Of a stretch of DNA of 64,000 bases, positions 9,939-17,297 are shown in pieces. The stretch is from Algoriphagus oliviformis (GTDB lineage Bacteria; Bacteroidota; Bacteroidia; Cytophagales; Cyclobacteriaceae). Made by a program: the position numbers and the translations under genes. The stretch covers positions 1 to 64,000 of the forward strand of contig NZ_JAFKCT010000008.1 in NCBI RefSeq assembly GCF_017254915.1, written 5' to 3'. Within the stretch, counting starts at the first letter, position 1; every line of letters starts with the position of its first letter. Under the pieces are notes generated by a model. The model was given only the letters and a program-made list of their open reading frames with translations, searched no databases and had not been told where the DNA came from.

Positions 9939-11924
9939 TTGAACAAGCTTAAAGAATGGATATTCAGACTGGTATTTTCCAGTCCCAAGATGACCGGATG
10001 GGTGGCTTTTCTGCTGTCTCTCAGCCTCGCGCTGTTTTTTGCCTTTATGGGATATCAGTTGCGCCTGGCCTCCGAGCGGGAACTGGTCAATGCCAAGCTG
10101 AACGAATTTGAGAACCTGCTCTATGACGCGCTGAACGACGGCGTCTCGGCCGCCAAGACCCTCGGATTTATCGCGCAAAACCAAGCCGGCGTAGTGGAAG
10201 ACTTCCGAAACATCGGCGAGCAGCTGCTCTCCAGCAATCCACACGTGGACGTGATCCAACTGCTCGACAGCGGCACGATCGTCGCCGTGTATCCCCTCGC
10301 GGGCAATGAGGCGGTGATCGGATACGACGTCCTCAAAGACCCCAAAACCAACAAAGAGGTGGAAGAAGCCATCCGCCGTAGCGAGGTGTATTTCTCCGGC
10401 CCCCTGCAGCTCAAGCAGGGCGGCACCGCCATCGTGGGCCGCTACCCCCTGGTTAGAGGTCGAAGGCTCCTGGGGCTGTCGGCGGTCATCATCTATTTTG
10501 AAGAGCTGCTGCGGGTGGCGGCTTTGGACAGACAGCAAAACAGCCCGTTTTGGGTACAGCTCTCCAAGGTCAATCCCAACACGGAGGTTTTGGAGCATTT
10601 CCTTCCGGAGGATTCCGGCGAAGGCTACACTGGCTATAAGTCGGAGGTTTTCCTGGACATCGGCAACTGGAACCTTTCCCTCCAGCTCAAGAAGAGCACG
10701 GCCATCCCCACCCTGATATTCCAAAGCCTGGCAAGTCTTTTCGGCTCGGCTTTTTTCGGGTTCCTGATGTGGAGTTTTGCCAGGCAGCCCATGCTGCTGC
10801 AGCAGAAAGTCAACGAACAATCCCACGCACTCATCCGGGCCAATGACCGCTTTGAACTCGCCAGTAAGGCGACATCCGATGTGATTTGGGACTGGGATAT
10901 TCCTCTGGGCAGGGTGTATCGCTCCGAGCTGTTCACCGAGATGCTGGGCTATGAGGAAGGCGAGCAGACACGTGACGCCCATTTTTGGGAGACCATCATC
11001 CATCCGGAGGATTTGCCCCAAGCCAGAAAACAGCTCGAGGAGACATTGGAAGGAGACGCGCAATACTGGTCTCAGGAATACCGGGTGAAAAAAGCCTGCG
11101 GCACTTATGCCTACATCATCGACAAAGGCTTCATCGTCCGCGACCGGGAAGGCAAAGCGATCCGGGTCATAGGCGCATTTCAGGACATCTCCGTGCGCAA
11201 AGAGGCCGAGCTGGAGCTAGTCCAACTCAACCAGCGGCTCAGCAACGCCAACGACGAGCTCCAGGTCTTTGCCTCCTTGGCCTCGCATGACCTGCGTGAG
11301 CCCCTGCGCATGATCAGCTCCTTCATGTCACTGCTGGAGAAAAAATACGGCCCCAGCCTGGATGAAAAGGCCAACCTCTACATCACCTATGCTATGGACG
11401 GGGCTAAGCGCCTGACCACGATGATCCACGACCTGCTGGAGTATTCCAAAGTGGGCTTTGAGTCCTCGGCCATCGAGAAGATCGACACCCAGACCCTGGT
11501 GGAAGACGTGCTGAAACTGAAGTCGAACCTCATCCGCGAGTCGCATGCCAAGGTGACTGTCGGCCAGCTGCCCACCGTAACCGGAGTGAAGACCCCCTTG
11601 CAGCTCGTCTTCCAAAACCTCATCGGAAACGCCATCAAGTACAAGCGCGCGGACGTCCCACTTGAAATTTCCATCACTGGAAGGGTTTTGGACGATTTTT
11701 GGGAATTTTCCATAAAAGACAATGGAATCGGTATAGACGGTAGCTATCTTGAGCACGTATTTGGTATCTTAAAACGTCTTCACCCCAAAGAAAAATATCC
11801 CGGAACCGGTATGGGATTGGCCACCTGCCGGAAAATCATCAGCCAACATGGTGGAAAAATTTGGGTGGAATCCACCGTTGGTTCGGGCAGTAATTTTCTT
11901 TTTACTTTAAAAAAACATGAGTAA
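9939..11924 (+). CDS. Membrane sensor histidine kinase with extracytoplasmic sensor and PAS domain
   Basis: A 661-residue kinase, 12 bases after the six-PAS kinase. The start is a TTG at 9939 (MNKLKEWIFRL), giving a basic N-terminus before the first membrane helix (about residues 19-40); the first in-frame ATG is at 9990 inside that region and is the alternative. An extracytoplasmic sensor of about 210 residues lies between this helix and a second (about 254-278) and resembles CHASE/Cache-like sensors only in placement. A PAS domain (about 300-420, ending FQDISVRK), a DHp with LASHDLREPLRMI (about residue 449) and an HATPase domain (IGNAIKYK, DNGIGI, GTGMGLATC) follow. Its last 8 bases overlap the next receiver gene, which implies coupling and a cognate pair. 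Confidence 0.9.
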   Translation: MNKLKEWIFRLVFSSPKMTGWVAFLLSLSLALFFAFMGYQLRLASERELVNAKLNEFENLLYDALNDGVSAAKTLGFIAQNQAGVVEDFRNIGEQLLSSNPHVDVIQLLDSGTIVAVYPLAGNEAVIGYDVLKDPKTNKEVEEAIRRSEVYFSGPLQLKQGGTAIVGRYPLVRGRRLLGLSAVIIYFEELLRVAALDRQQNSPFWVQLSKVNPNTEVLEHFLPEDSGEGYTGYKSEVFLDIGNWNLSLQLKKSTAIPTLIFQSLASLFGSAFFGFLMWSFARQPMLLQQKVNEQSHALIRANDRFELASKATSDVIWDWDIPLGRVYRSELFTEMLGYEEGEQTRDAHFWETIIHPEDLPQARKQLEETLEGDAQYWSQEYRVKKACGTYAYIIDKGFIVRDREGKAIRVIGAFQDISVRKEAELELVQLNQRLSNANDELQVFASLASHDLREPLRMISSFMSLLEKKYGPSLDEKANLYITYAMDGAKRLTTMIHDLLEYSKVGFESSAIEKIDTQTLVEDVLKLKSNLIRESHAKVTVGQLPTVTGVKTPLQLVFQNLIGNAIKYKRADVPLEISITGRVLDDFWEFSIKDNGIGIDGSYLEHVFGILKRLHPKEKYPGTGMGLATCRKIISQHGGKIWVESTVGSGSNFLFTLKKHE

Positions 11925-12351
11925 AACCCCAATTAAGATCCTGTTGGTAGAAGACAACGAAGGTGATATTTTGCTGACGACGGAGGCTTTGGAAGAATGC
12001 AAAGTCCCCAATGAGCTGCATATACTCAGGGATGGGAATGAGGCACTTTTTCATCTGATGACCCAAGCCAAAGCGGGCAGCAAGGAGCTTCCCGACCTGA
12101 TTTTGCTGGACGTCAATCTACCCAAGAAAAACGGACACGAGGTGCTGGAAAGCGTCAAAAACCATCCTGACCTGAAGCACATCCCCATCATTATGCTCAC
12201 GACCTCCTCCTCGGAGACTGACATCCTGAGGGCCTATCAGGAGCATGCCAACTGCTACATCATCAAGCCGCTCGAGGTCAGCGACTTTCTCCACGTCACC
12301 TCAAAAATCGAGGAATTCTGGCTCAGCATCGTCAGGCTGCCCAAAAACTGA
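11917..12351 (+). CDS. Rcp1-like single-domain response regulator
   Basis: A 144-residue stand-alone receiver. It has the acidic pocket LLVEDNEGD, the phosphoacceptor Asp in LILLDVNLPKKNG, the conserved Thr in IIMLTTSS, and Lys in YIIKPLE. The spacing and the EDNEGD motif match the Rcp1 type that partners phytochrome-like kinases with DLQEP/DLREP boxes, as seen in both kinases upstream. It has no output domain, so it probably relays phosphate or acts by protein binding. The ATG overlaps the end of the membrane kinase gene by 8 bases, and the next gene begins 5 bases after its stop. Confidence 0.92.
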   Translation: MSKTPIKILLVEDNEGDILLTTEALEECKVPNELHILRDGNEALFHLMTQAKAGSKELPDLILLDVNLPKKNGHEVLESVKNHPDLKHIPIIMLTTSSSETDILRAYQEHANCYIIKPLEVSDFLHVTSKIEEFWLSIVRLPKN

Positions 12352-12356
12352 AACGC

Positions 12357-13385
12357 ATGCGGAAGGACAACAAGCCGTATCATATCCTGATCATCGAAGA
12401 CAATGTCGGAGACTACATCCTCATCGAGGAGTACCTGGCGGAAAACTTCCTTGAGCCCAACCTCAGCCGCACGGAGACTTTTCTGGACGCCAAGGCACTT
12501 TTGCTCGCTCCCTCCGCCAAATTTGACATCATCTTTTTGGACCTGTCCCTCCCGGATCTCTCCGGAGAGCAGCTCATCGTGGAGATCCTCGAGCTGGCGG
12601 CAGACACCCCGGTGGTCGCGCTCACGGGATTTTCTGACCTGGACTTCAGCATCAAGTCCCTCTCCCTGGGCATCTCCGACTACCTGCTCAAGGACGAGCT
12701 GACCCCGACGATCCTCCACAAGACCATCATCTACTCCATCCAGCGCAAGAAGTTTACCGACCAGATCCAGCGCTCCGAAAAACGCTACAGCGACCTCTTT
12801 CAGCTCAGTCCCCTTCCCATGTGGGTTTTTGATCTGGAAACCCTGGCTTTCCTGAGCATCAACAAGGCTGCGATCAATCACTACGGGTACTCGGAGGAGG
12901 AATTTCTCTCCATGGGTCTGATGGACATCCGTCCTCCAGAGGAAATCCCCGAAATGCAGAAAGAGCTGGAGAGCATGCGGTCCGGCCACTACACCAATCC
13001 CAAGCGGATCTTTCGCCACAGAAAAAAATCCGGCGAGCCCATCACGGTGGAGATCACCGTCAGCCGCCTGGTCTTCAACGACCGCGAGACCATGCTCGTC
13101 CTCGTCAACGACGTCACCGACCGAAACCGGCACATGGAGACCATCGAGAAGCAAAACCAGACTCTGATGGAAATCGCCTGGATCCAGTCCCACGTCGTCC
13201 GGGCCCCTCTGGCACGCCTACTGGGCCTGGTCAACCTTCTGGAAGCGGAAGCTCCCGGGCAGAGCGCGGAAGTGCAGGAGCTGCTAGGGCTCATCAAGGA
13301 TTCGGCCTGGGAACTGGACGGCATCGTCCGCGACATCAGCAAGAAATCGGAAAAAATCGAACGCCTGGACAAAGATGAGCGCTGA
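12357..13385 (+). CDS. REC-PAS-DHp protein lacking an ATPase domain
   Basis: A 342-residue protein with three parts. Residues 1-125 form a receiver (IIEDNVGD, acceptor Asp in IIFLDLSLPDLSG, VALTGFSD, DYLLKDEL). Residues about 135-260 form a PAS/PAC unit ending LVNDVTDRNR. The last about 75 residues look like a DHp helix pair with a His in AWIQSHVVRAPLARLLGL, an H box variant. No N, G1 or G2 box of an HATPase follows; the protein ends after the second helix. It therefore cannot autophosphorylate, but the His may act as a phosphotransfer site (as in Spo0B) or accept phosphate from another kinase (inference). It overlaps the next gene by 11 bases. This architecture recurs in Cytophagales as far as I recall. 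Confidence 0.8.
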   Translation: MRKDNKPYHILIIEDNVGDYILIEEYLAENFLEPNLSRTETFLDAKALLLAPSAKFDIIFLDLSLPDLSGEQLIVEILELAADTPVVALTGFSDLDFSIKSLSLGISDYLLKDELTPTILHKTIIYSIQRKKFTDQIQRSEKRYSDLFQLSPLPMWVFDLETLAFLSINKAAINHYGYSEEEFLSMGLMDIRPPEEIPEMQKELESMRSGHYTNPKRIFRHRKKSGEPITVEITVSRLVFNDRETMLVLVNDVTDRNRHMETIEKQNQTLMEIAWIQSHVVRAPLARLLGLVNLLEAEAPGQSAEVQELLGLIKDSAWELDGIVRDISKKSEKIERLDKDER

Positions 13386-13762
13386 ACTGATCCTGGTGGA
13401 TGACGACAAAGTGCTGCTCCGTGTATTGGAGAAAATGCTCCGGATCGTCAATCCCAGCCTTCAGCTCTCCTCCTTCAGCGCTGGAAAAACGGCGCTGGAC
13501 CACCTCCTGAAACGTCCCCCTTTCCGGGACGAAGTCCTGCCTTTTGCTGGATATCAACCTCCAGGACATGAGCGCCTGGGAGCTGCTCAACCGGCTGGAA
13601 TCTGACCTGGCAAGCTGCCCTCCCACAGTTTTGATCACCTCTTCCCTCGGCGCTTCAAATTCGGAGAAAACAAAAGACTACCCCCAAATCGTCGGTTTTT
13701 TCGAAAAACCCATCACTTTCGAAAATATCCGCCAGATCTTCCATCTCGTCGGGAAGCATTGA
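13375..13762 (+). pseudogene. Response regulator receiver, split by a frameshift
   Basis: Two frames together make one receiver of about 128 residues. The first (from ATG 13375) gives LILVDDDKVLLRVLEKML, the acidic pocket, and runs in the wrong frame after the CCTTTTGCTGG stretch near 13541. The second continues with LLDINLQDMSAWELL (acceptor Asp), TVLITSS and FFEKPITFENI (Lys) to the stop at 13762. Adding one T to the T4 run at 13542-13545 restores a continuous reading frame (EVLPF then LLDIN). Without that, the product lacks its phosphoacceptor. The cause may be a real one-base deletion, a sequencing error in a homopolymer, or a -1 ribosomal slip. It overlaps the REC-PAS-DHp gene by 11 bases. 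Confidence 0.8.
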
Positions 13763-13772
13763 AAGTCCTTGT

Positions 13773-13780
13773 TATATTTG
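13773..13780 (+). promoter_or_regulatory. Bacteroidota -7 box for the fucose operon
   Basis: TATATTTG is a full match to TAnnTTTG, 59 bases before the first SDR start. Transcription would begin near 13787, giving a leader of about 50 bases that contains the hairpin at 13798. No clear -33 box. Confidence 0.5.
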
Positions 13781-13797
13781 TCCTCCTGACCTAATTT

Positions 13798-13819
13798 GGT
13801 TGTCGCCCCTGCGGCAACC
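13798..13819 (+). promoter_or_regulatory. Hairpin/operator-like inverted repeat in the operon leader
   Basis: GGTTGTCGC, then CCCT, then GCGGCAACC: a 9-base-pair stem (one G-U in RNA) with a 4-base loop. No T-run follows, so it is not a terminator. It sits about 11 bases after the predicted start site and 19 bases before the SDR start codon, a position suited to a repressor operator or a translation-control hairpin. Function is inferred from position only. Confidence 0.5.
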
Positions 13820-13838
13820 CAAAACCTAACCTACTACA

Positions 13839-14597
13839 ATGAATTCTAAAACCGTACTGATCACGGGCGGAGCCAGCGGCATAGGGCTGGCAATGGTAAA
13901 AAAGTTTGCCGCTGAATGTTGCCACGTTTTTTTCATCGACACCAACCATACCGAGGGTACCAAAGTCCAGATCGAAGAACACGAGAAGGGCTTCCAAGTG
14001 AAGTTTCTGGAAGGCAACATCACCGACTACGCACAGCTTGAGAAAATGGTCGGAAGCATTCCCGGCAAGATCGACGTATTGATCAACAACGCCGGCATCT
14101 CCCATATCGGAAAGGTGGAAAACACCTCCGAAGAGGACTTTGAGCGGGTGTTTCAGGTGAATGTGAAGGGCATGTTCAACTGCATCAAGGCCTGTCTGCC
14201 CAAGCTCAAGGAGAATGGCGGTGGCTCCATCCTCAACATGTGCTCCATCGCCGCCACCATCGGCATCCCCGACCGCTTCGCCTACAGCATGACCAAGGGC
14301 GCCGCCCTGTCCATGACCCTCAGCGTGGCACGCGACTACGTCGCAGAGGGCATCCGTTGCAACTGCATTTCCCCCGGACGCGTCCACACGCCATTTGTCG
14401 ATGGATTTTTGGCCAAAAACTATCCAGGCCAAGAAAAAGAAATGTTTGCCAAGCTGGCAGCCACCCAGCCAATCGGCAGGATGGGCACGCCCGAGGAAGT
14501 CGCCGAGCTGGCCTACTTTATCAGCTCCGATTCCGGCAGCTTCATCACCGGTGCCAACTTCAACATTGACGGAGGCTTCATGGGCTTGAAAATGTAG
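13839..14597 (+). CDS. SDR dehydrogenase, probable 2-keto-3-deoxy-L-fuconate dehydrogenase
   Basis: A classical short-chain dehydrogenase of 252 residues. It shows TGGASGIG (NAD-binding glycine motif), NNAG, and the catalytic Ser and Tyr-x-x-x-Lys (YSMTK). The C-terminal NFNIDGG is typical. Alone it could be any SDR, but it heads a run of genes for an FAA-family hydrolase, a fuconolactonase-like amidohydrolase, a second SDR and a FucP permease. In the non-phosphorylating L-fucose pathway one SDR oxidises L-fucose and another oxidises 2-keto-3-deoxy-L-fuconate to the 2,4-diketo acid split by the FAA-family enzyme. I assign this one to the second step because it lies next to that hydrolase; the two SDR roles could be swapped. 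Confidence 0.75.
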   Translation: MNSKTVLITGGASGIGLAMVKKFAAECCHVFFIDTNHTEGTKVQIEEHEKGFQVKFLEGNITDYAQLEKMVGSIPGKIDVLINNAGISHIGKVENTSEEDFERVFQVNVKGMFNCIKACLPKLKENGGGSILNMCSIAATIGIPDRFAYSMTKGAALSMTLSVARDYVAEGIRCNCISPGRVHTPFVDGFLAKNYPGQEKEMFAKLAATQPIGRMGTPEEVAELAYFISSDSGSFITGANFNIDGGFMGLKM

Positions 14598-14598
14598 C

Positions 14599-14785
14599 CG
14601 GATTGGAAAATTGGAAGATTATAAAATTGAAAAATTGCAAGGTGTCGGATGACCGATGACCGATGTCGAATGTCGGATGACTGGGATTTCGCGATCTCGT
14701 TGCTCTTGCATCTTGATACTTGATACTCGCTACTTTGCTCTTGACTCTAGCTTCTTGATACTTGATACTAACTACTAGATACTAA
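14599..14785 (+). repeat. Composite intergenic repeat (modules A, B, C)
   Basis: The gap between the SDR stop and the hydrolase start is filled with degenerate word-like repeats. Module A (14601-14640) has variants of GATTGGAAAATT. Module B (14642-14684) holds two exact GTCGGATGAC and related GATGACC words. Module C (14700-14785) repeats CTTGATACT-type words up to the ATG and contains TTGACTCTAGCT (14741-14752), found again at 21323-21334. No spacer regularity, so it is not CRISPR. Confidence 0.75.
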
Positions 14786-14788
14786 AAA

Positions 14789-15652
14789 ATGAAACTTATA
14801 CGATTTGGCGCAGCCGGTGCGGAAAAACCGGGAATCCAGGACGCAGCAGGAAAAAACTGGGATTGCTCTTCTTTTGGTGAAGACTGGAACGAAAACTTTT
14901 TGGGCACCAACGGACTTGCCCGCCTGAAAACCTGGCTGGATGCCAACCAGTCCAGCCTTCCGGAAGTACCGAAAGACGCAAGGCTCGGTTCCCCCATCGC
15001 TCGTCCGTCCAAGATCATCTGCGTAGGCCTCAACTACCGCATGCACGCCGCCGAGTCGGGCATGGCAGTACCGGAAGTGCCGATCATCTTCATGAAGGCG
15101 ACTTCCTCCCTCTGCGGCCCCAACGACCCGATTTTCATCCCAAAAAACTCCGTACAGACAGACTGGGAGGTCGAGCTGGCCGTGGTGATCGGCAAGCGTG
15201 CCAAATATGTCACCAAAGAGAATGCCCTGGACTATGTCGCCGGCTACTGCCTGCACAACGACGTGAGCGAGCGGGACTTCCAGCTCCGTCACGGTGGACA
15301 GTGGGTAAAGGGAAAGAGCGCCGACCACTTTGCCCCGCTCGGCCCCTTCTTGGCTACCCAGGACGAAATCGCCGACCCGCACAGCCTGCGTCTCTGGCTT
15401 AAGCTAAACGACCAGATGCTTCAGGACAGCAACACCTCCGACCTGATTTTTGACATCCCGACCATCATCGAGCACATCAGTCAATACATGACCTTGCTTC
15501 CGGGCGATGTGATCTCCACCGGGACTCCCGCCGGAGTGGGCATGGGACTGAAGCCCGAGCCGAGATACCTCCAGCCTGGAGATGTCGTGGAGCTGGGCAT
15601 CGATGGGCTCGGCGTATCGCGCCAAGTAGCCATGAACGATCCTGAGGCATGA
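14789..15652 (+). CDS. FAA-hydrolase family enzyme, probable 2,4-diketo-3-deoxy-L-fuconate hydrolase
   Basis: A 287-residue member of the fumarylacetoacetate hydrolase family. The signature CVGLNYRMHAAE is followed by the metal-binding carboxylates in DWEVELAVVIGKRA and by NDVSERDFQ; the C-terminal half has STGTPAGVGMG, the typical glycine motif. Family members cut carbon-carbon bonds in diketo acids using Mg2+ or Mn2+. Given the neighbours, the likely substrate is a 2,4-diketo-3-deoxy sugar acid, yielding pyruvate plus lactate. The start follows a repeat-filled gap; its stop overlaps the next start (ATGA), so the lactonase is translationally coupled. Confidence 0.8.
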   Translation: MKLIRFGAAGAEKPGIQDAAGKNWDCSSFGEDWNENFLGTNGLARLKTWLDANQSSLPEVPKDARLGSPIARPSKIICVGLNYRMHAAESGMAVPEVPIIFMKATSSLCGPNDPIFIPKNSVQTDWEVELAVVIGKRAKYVTKENALDYVAGYCLHNDVSERDFQLRHGGQWVKGKSADHFAPLGPFLATQDEIADPHSLRLWLKLNDQMLQDSNTSDLIFDIPTIIEHISQYMTLLPGDVISTGTPAGVGMGLKPEPRYLQPGDVVELGIDGLGVSRQVAMNDPEA

Positions 15653-16476
15653 GACTCGATTCCCATCAGCACTTTTGGGAATACGACCCCAAAAAGCACG
15701 AATGGATCACGCCGGAAATGAGCCGTATCCGCCGGAACTTCCTTCCGGCGGATCTTTCTCCCCTACTCCAAGATGCCAAAATCGACGGCTGCATCGCCGT
15801 GCAGGCCGATGAGAGCCAGCGGGAAACCGACTTTCTCCTCGACCTGGCCAGCCAAAACGACTGGATCAAAGGCGTAGTCGGCTGGGCAGACCTAAAGAGC
15901 GACCAGCTCGACGAGGTGCTAGACCGCTACTCGGAGTCCAAAACCCTAGTCGGATTTCGCGAGGTACTGCAAGGTCGGGATCCGGCCTACATGCTTCAGG
16001 AGGAATTTATACGCGGTTTGCGGAAGATCGGCCAGCGGGGCTATGCCTACGATATCCTGATTTTTCCCAAGCATCTCGCCGCCACTTTGGACTTGGTAAA
16101 AAAGTGCCCAGACCAACGCTACGTGATCGACCATTTGGCGAAGCCCTACATCAAGGATGGAGAGTGGAAAGAATGGAAAAAGGCCATGGCCCCCCTCGCC
16201 GAGCGGGAACTCATGCACTGCAAGCTCTCCGGCATGATCACGGAGGCCGATTGGCAAAAATGGACTCCCGGGCAGCTCATCCCCTATCTGGAGATCGCCC
16301 TGGAGCTCTTTGGCCCGGAGCGACTGATGTATGGAAGCGACTGGCCGGTATGCCTTCTGGCGGGCGAATACGAGCGCTATTGGGAGGTGATCGAGCAGTT
16401 TACTTCGGCTCTTTCCCCTTCGGAAAAATCGAAAATCATGGGCGACACCGCCGCAAAATTTTACCAAATACCCTAA
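15649..16476 (+). CDS. Amidohydrolase, probable L-fuconolactonase
   Basis: A 275-residue amidohydrolase_2-type TIM barrel. The metal-binding HxH is in DSHQHFWEY, a later His in YVIDHLAKPYI, and the catalytic Asp in YGSDWPVC. This set, with the DSHQHFW start, fits the COG3618 group that includes L-fuconolactonase and L-rhamnono-lactonase. It would open the lactone made by L-fucose dehydrogenase to L-fuconate in the cytosol. It overlaps the FAA-family gene by 4 bases and is followed after 50 bases by the second SDR. Confidence 0.8.
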   Translation: MRLDSHQHFWEYDPKKHEWITPEMSRIRRNFLPADLSPLLQDAKIDGCIAVQADESQRETDFLLDLASQNDWIKGVVGWADLKSDQLDEVLDRYSESKTLVGFREVLQGRDPAYMLQEEFIRGLRKIGQRGYAYDILIFPKHLAATLDLVKKCPDQRYVIDHLAKPYIKDGEWKEWKKAMAPLAERELMHCKLSGMITEADWQKWTPGQLIPYLEIALELFGPERLMYGSDWPVCLLAGEYERYWEVIEQFTSALSPSEKSKIMGDTAAKFYQIP

Positions 16477-16526
16477 TCCAAAACCCATCGATGGACTATA
16501 GACTATAAGCCATCAACCAACTGACA

Positions 16527-17297
16527 ATGAACCTCAACCTAAGCAACAAAGTATTCCTCGTGTCCGGCGGAGCCAAGGGTATCGGAGGAGCCATCTCCAA
16601 GGGACTGGTCGAAGAGGGAGCCATCCCGGTGATGATCGACCCTTCGGAAAAAGAAGCCGCCGAAATCATCGACCTTGCCCAAGGGAACGCCCTGCAGATT
16701 CCCATCCGGCTTTTTTCCCCCGAGCAAGCCAAAGAAGCCGTGGATCTGGCGATCAAAACCTACGGACGAATCGACGGCCTGGTCAACAACGCCGGTTCCA
16801 ATGACGGCGTGGGACTGGAAAACGGAAGCCCCGAGGCCTACGCCAACTCCGTGTCCAAAAACCTCTTCCACTACTACTACCTGGCCCACTACGCGCTGCC
16901 CCAGCTGAAGCAGCACCAAGGCGCCATTGTCAACATTTCCTCCAAAACCGCCGTCACGGGACAGGGAAATACCTCCGGCTACATCTCCGCAAAAGGCGCA
17001 CAGCTCGCCTTGACCCGGGAGTGGGCGGTGGAGCTTTTGCCTTATCAAATCCGCGTCAACGCCATCCTTCCGGCGGAGGTGTACACCCCCATGTACGCCA
17101 GCTGGATCCAGTCTTTCCCCAATCCGGAAGAAAAACTGGCTGAGATCAGCGGCAGAATCCCCCTTGGAAAACGGATGACCACCTCCCAGGAAATCGCCGC
17201 CATGGCCATCTTCCTCCTCTCCGACAAAGCCTCCCACATCACCGGACAGCATCTCTACGTGGACGGTGGCTACACCCATCTTGACCGATCGCTATGA
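16527..17297 (+). CDS. SDR dehydrogenase, probable L-fucose dehydrogenase
   Basis: A 256-residue classical SDR with SGGAKGIGG (cofactor loop), NNAG, a catalytic Ser in NISSKTA and Tyr-x-x-x-Lys in YISAK, ending HLYVDGGYTHLDR. It probably oxidises the free sugar at C1 to the lactone with NAD(P)+, the first step of the non-phosphorylating L-fucose route, and is placed between the lactonase and the permease. The assignment to L-fucose rather than another 6-deoxy sugar (L-rhamnose, L-galactose analogues) rests on the FucP neighbour. It overlaps the permease start by 4 bases (ATGA). Confidence 0.7.
   Translation: MNLNLSNKVFLVSGGAKGIGGAISKGLVEEGAIPVMIDPSEKEAAEIIDLAQGNALQIPIRLFSPEQAKEAVDLAIKTYGRIDGLVNNAGSNDGVGLENGSPEAYANSVSKNLFHYYYLAHYALPQLKQHQGAIVNISSKTAVTGQGNTSGYISAKGAQLALTREWAVELLPYQIRVNAILPAEVYTPMYASWIQSFPNPEEKLAEISGRIPLGKRMTTSQEIAAMAIFLLSDKASHITGQHLYVDGGYTHLDRSL

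Noticed and set aside
9915-11063. Minus-strand open frame of about 382 codons
   Set aside because: Antisense to the membrane histidine kinase, no domain visible.
13531-13560. Programmed -1 frameshift signal in the receiver gene
   Set aside because: The CCTTTTGC run is short and no strong downstream stem was seen; a one-base deletion or read error is simpler.
14599-14785. CRISPR-like array
   Set aside because: The words vary in length and spacing, with no regular spacers and no cas genes nearby.
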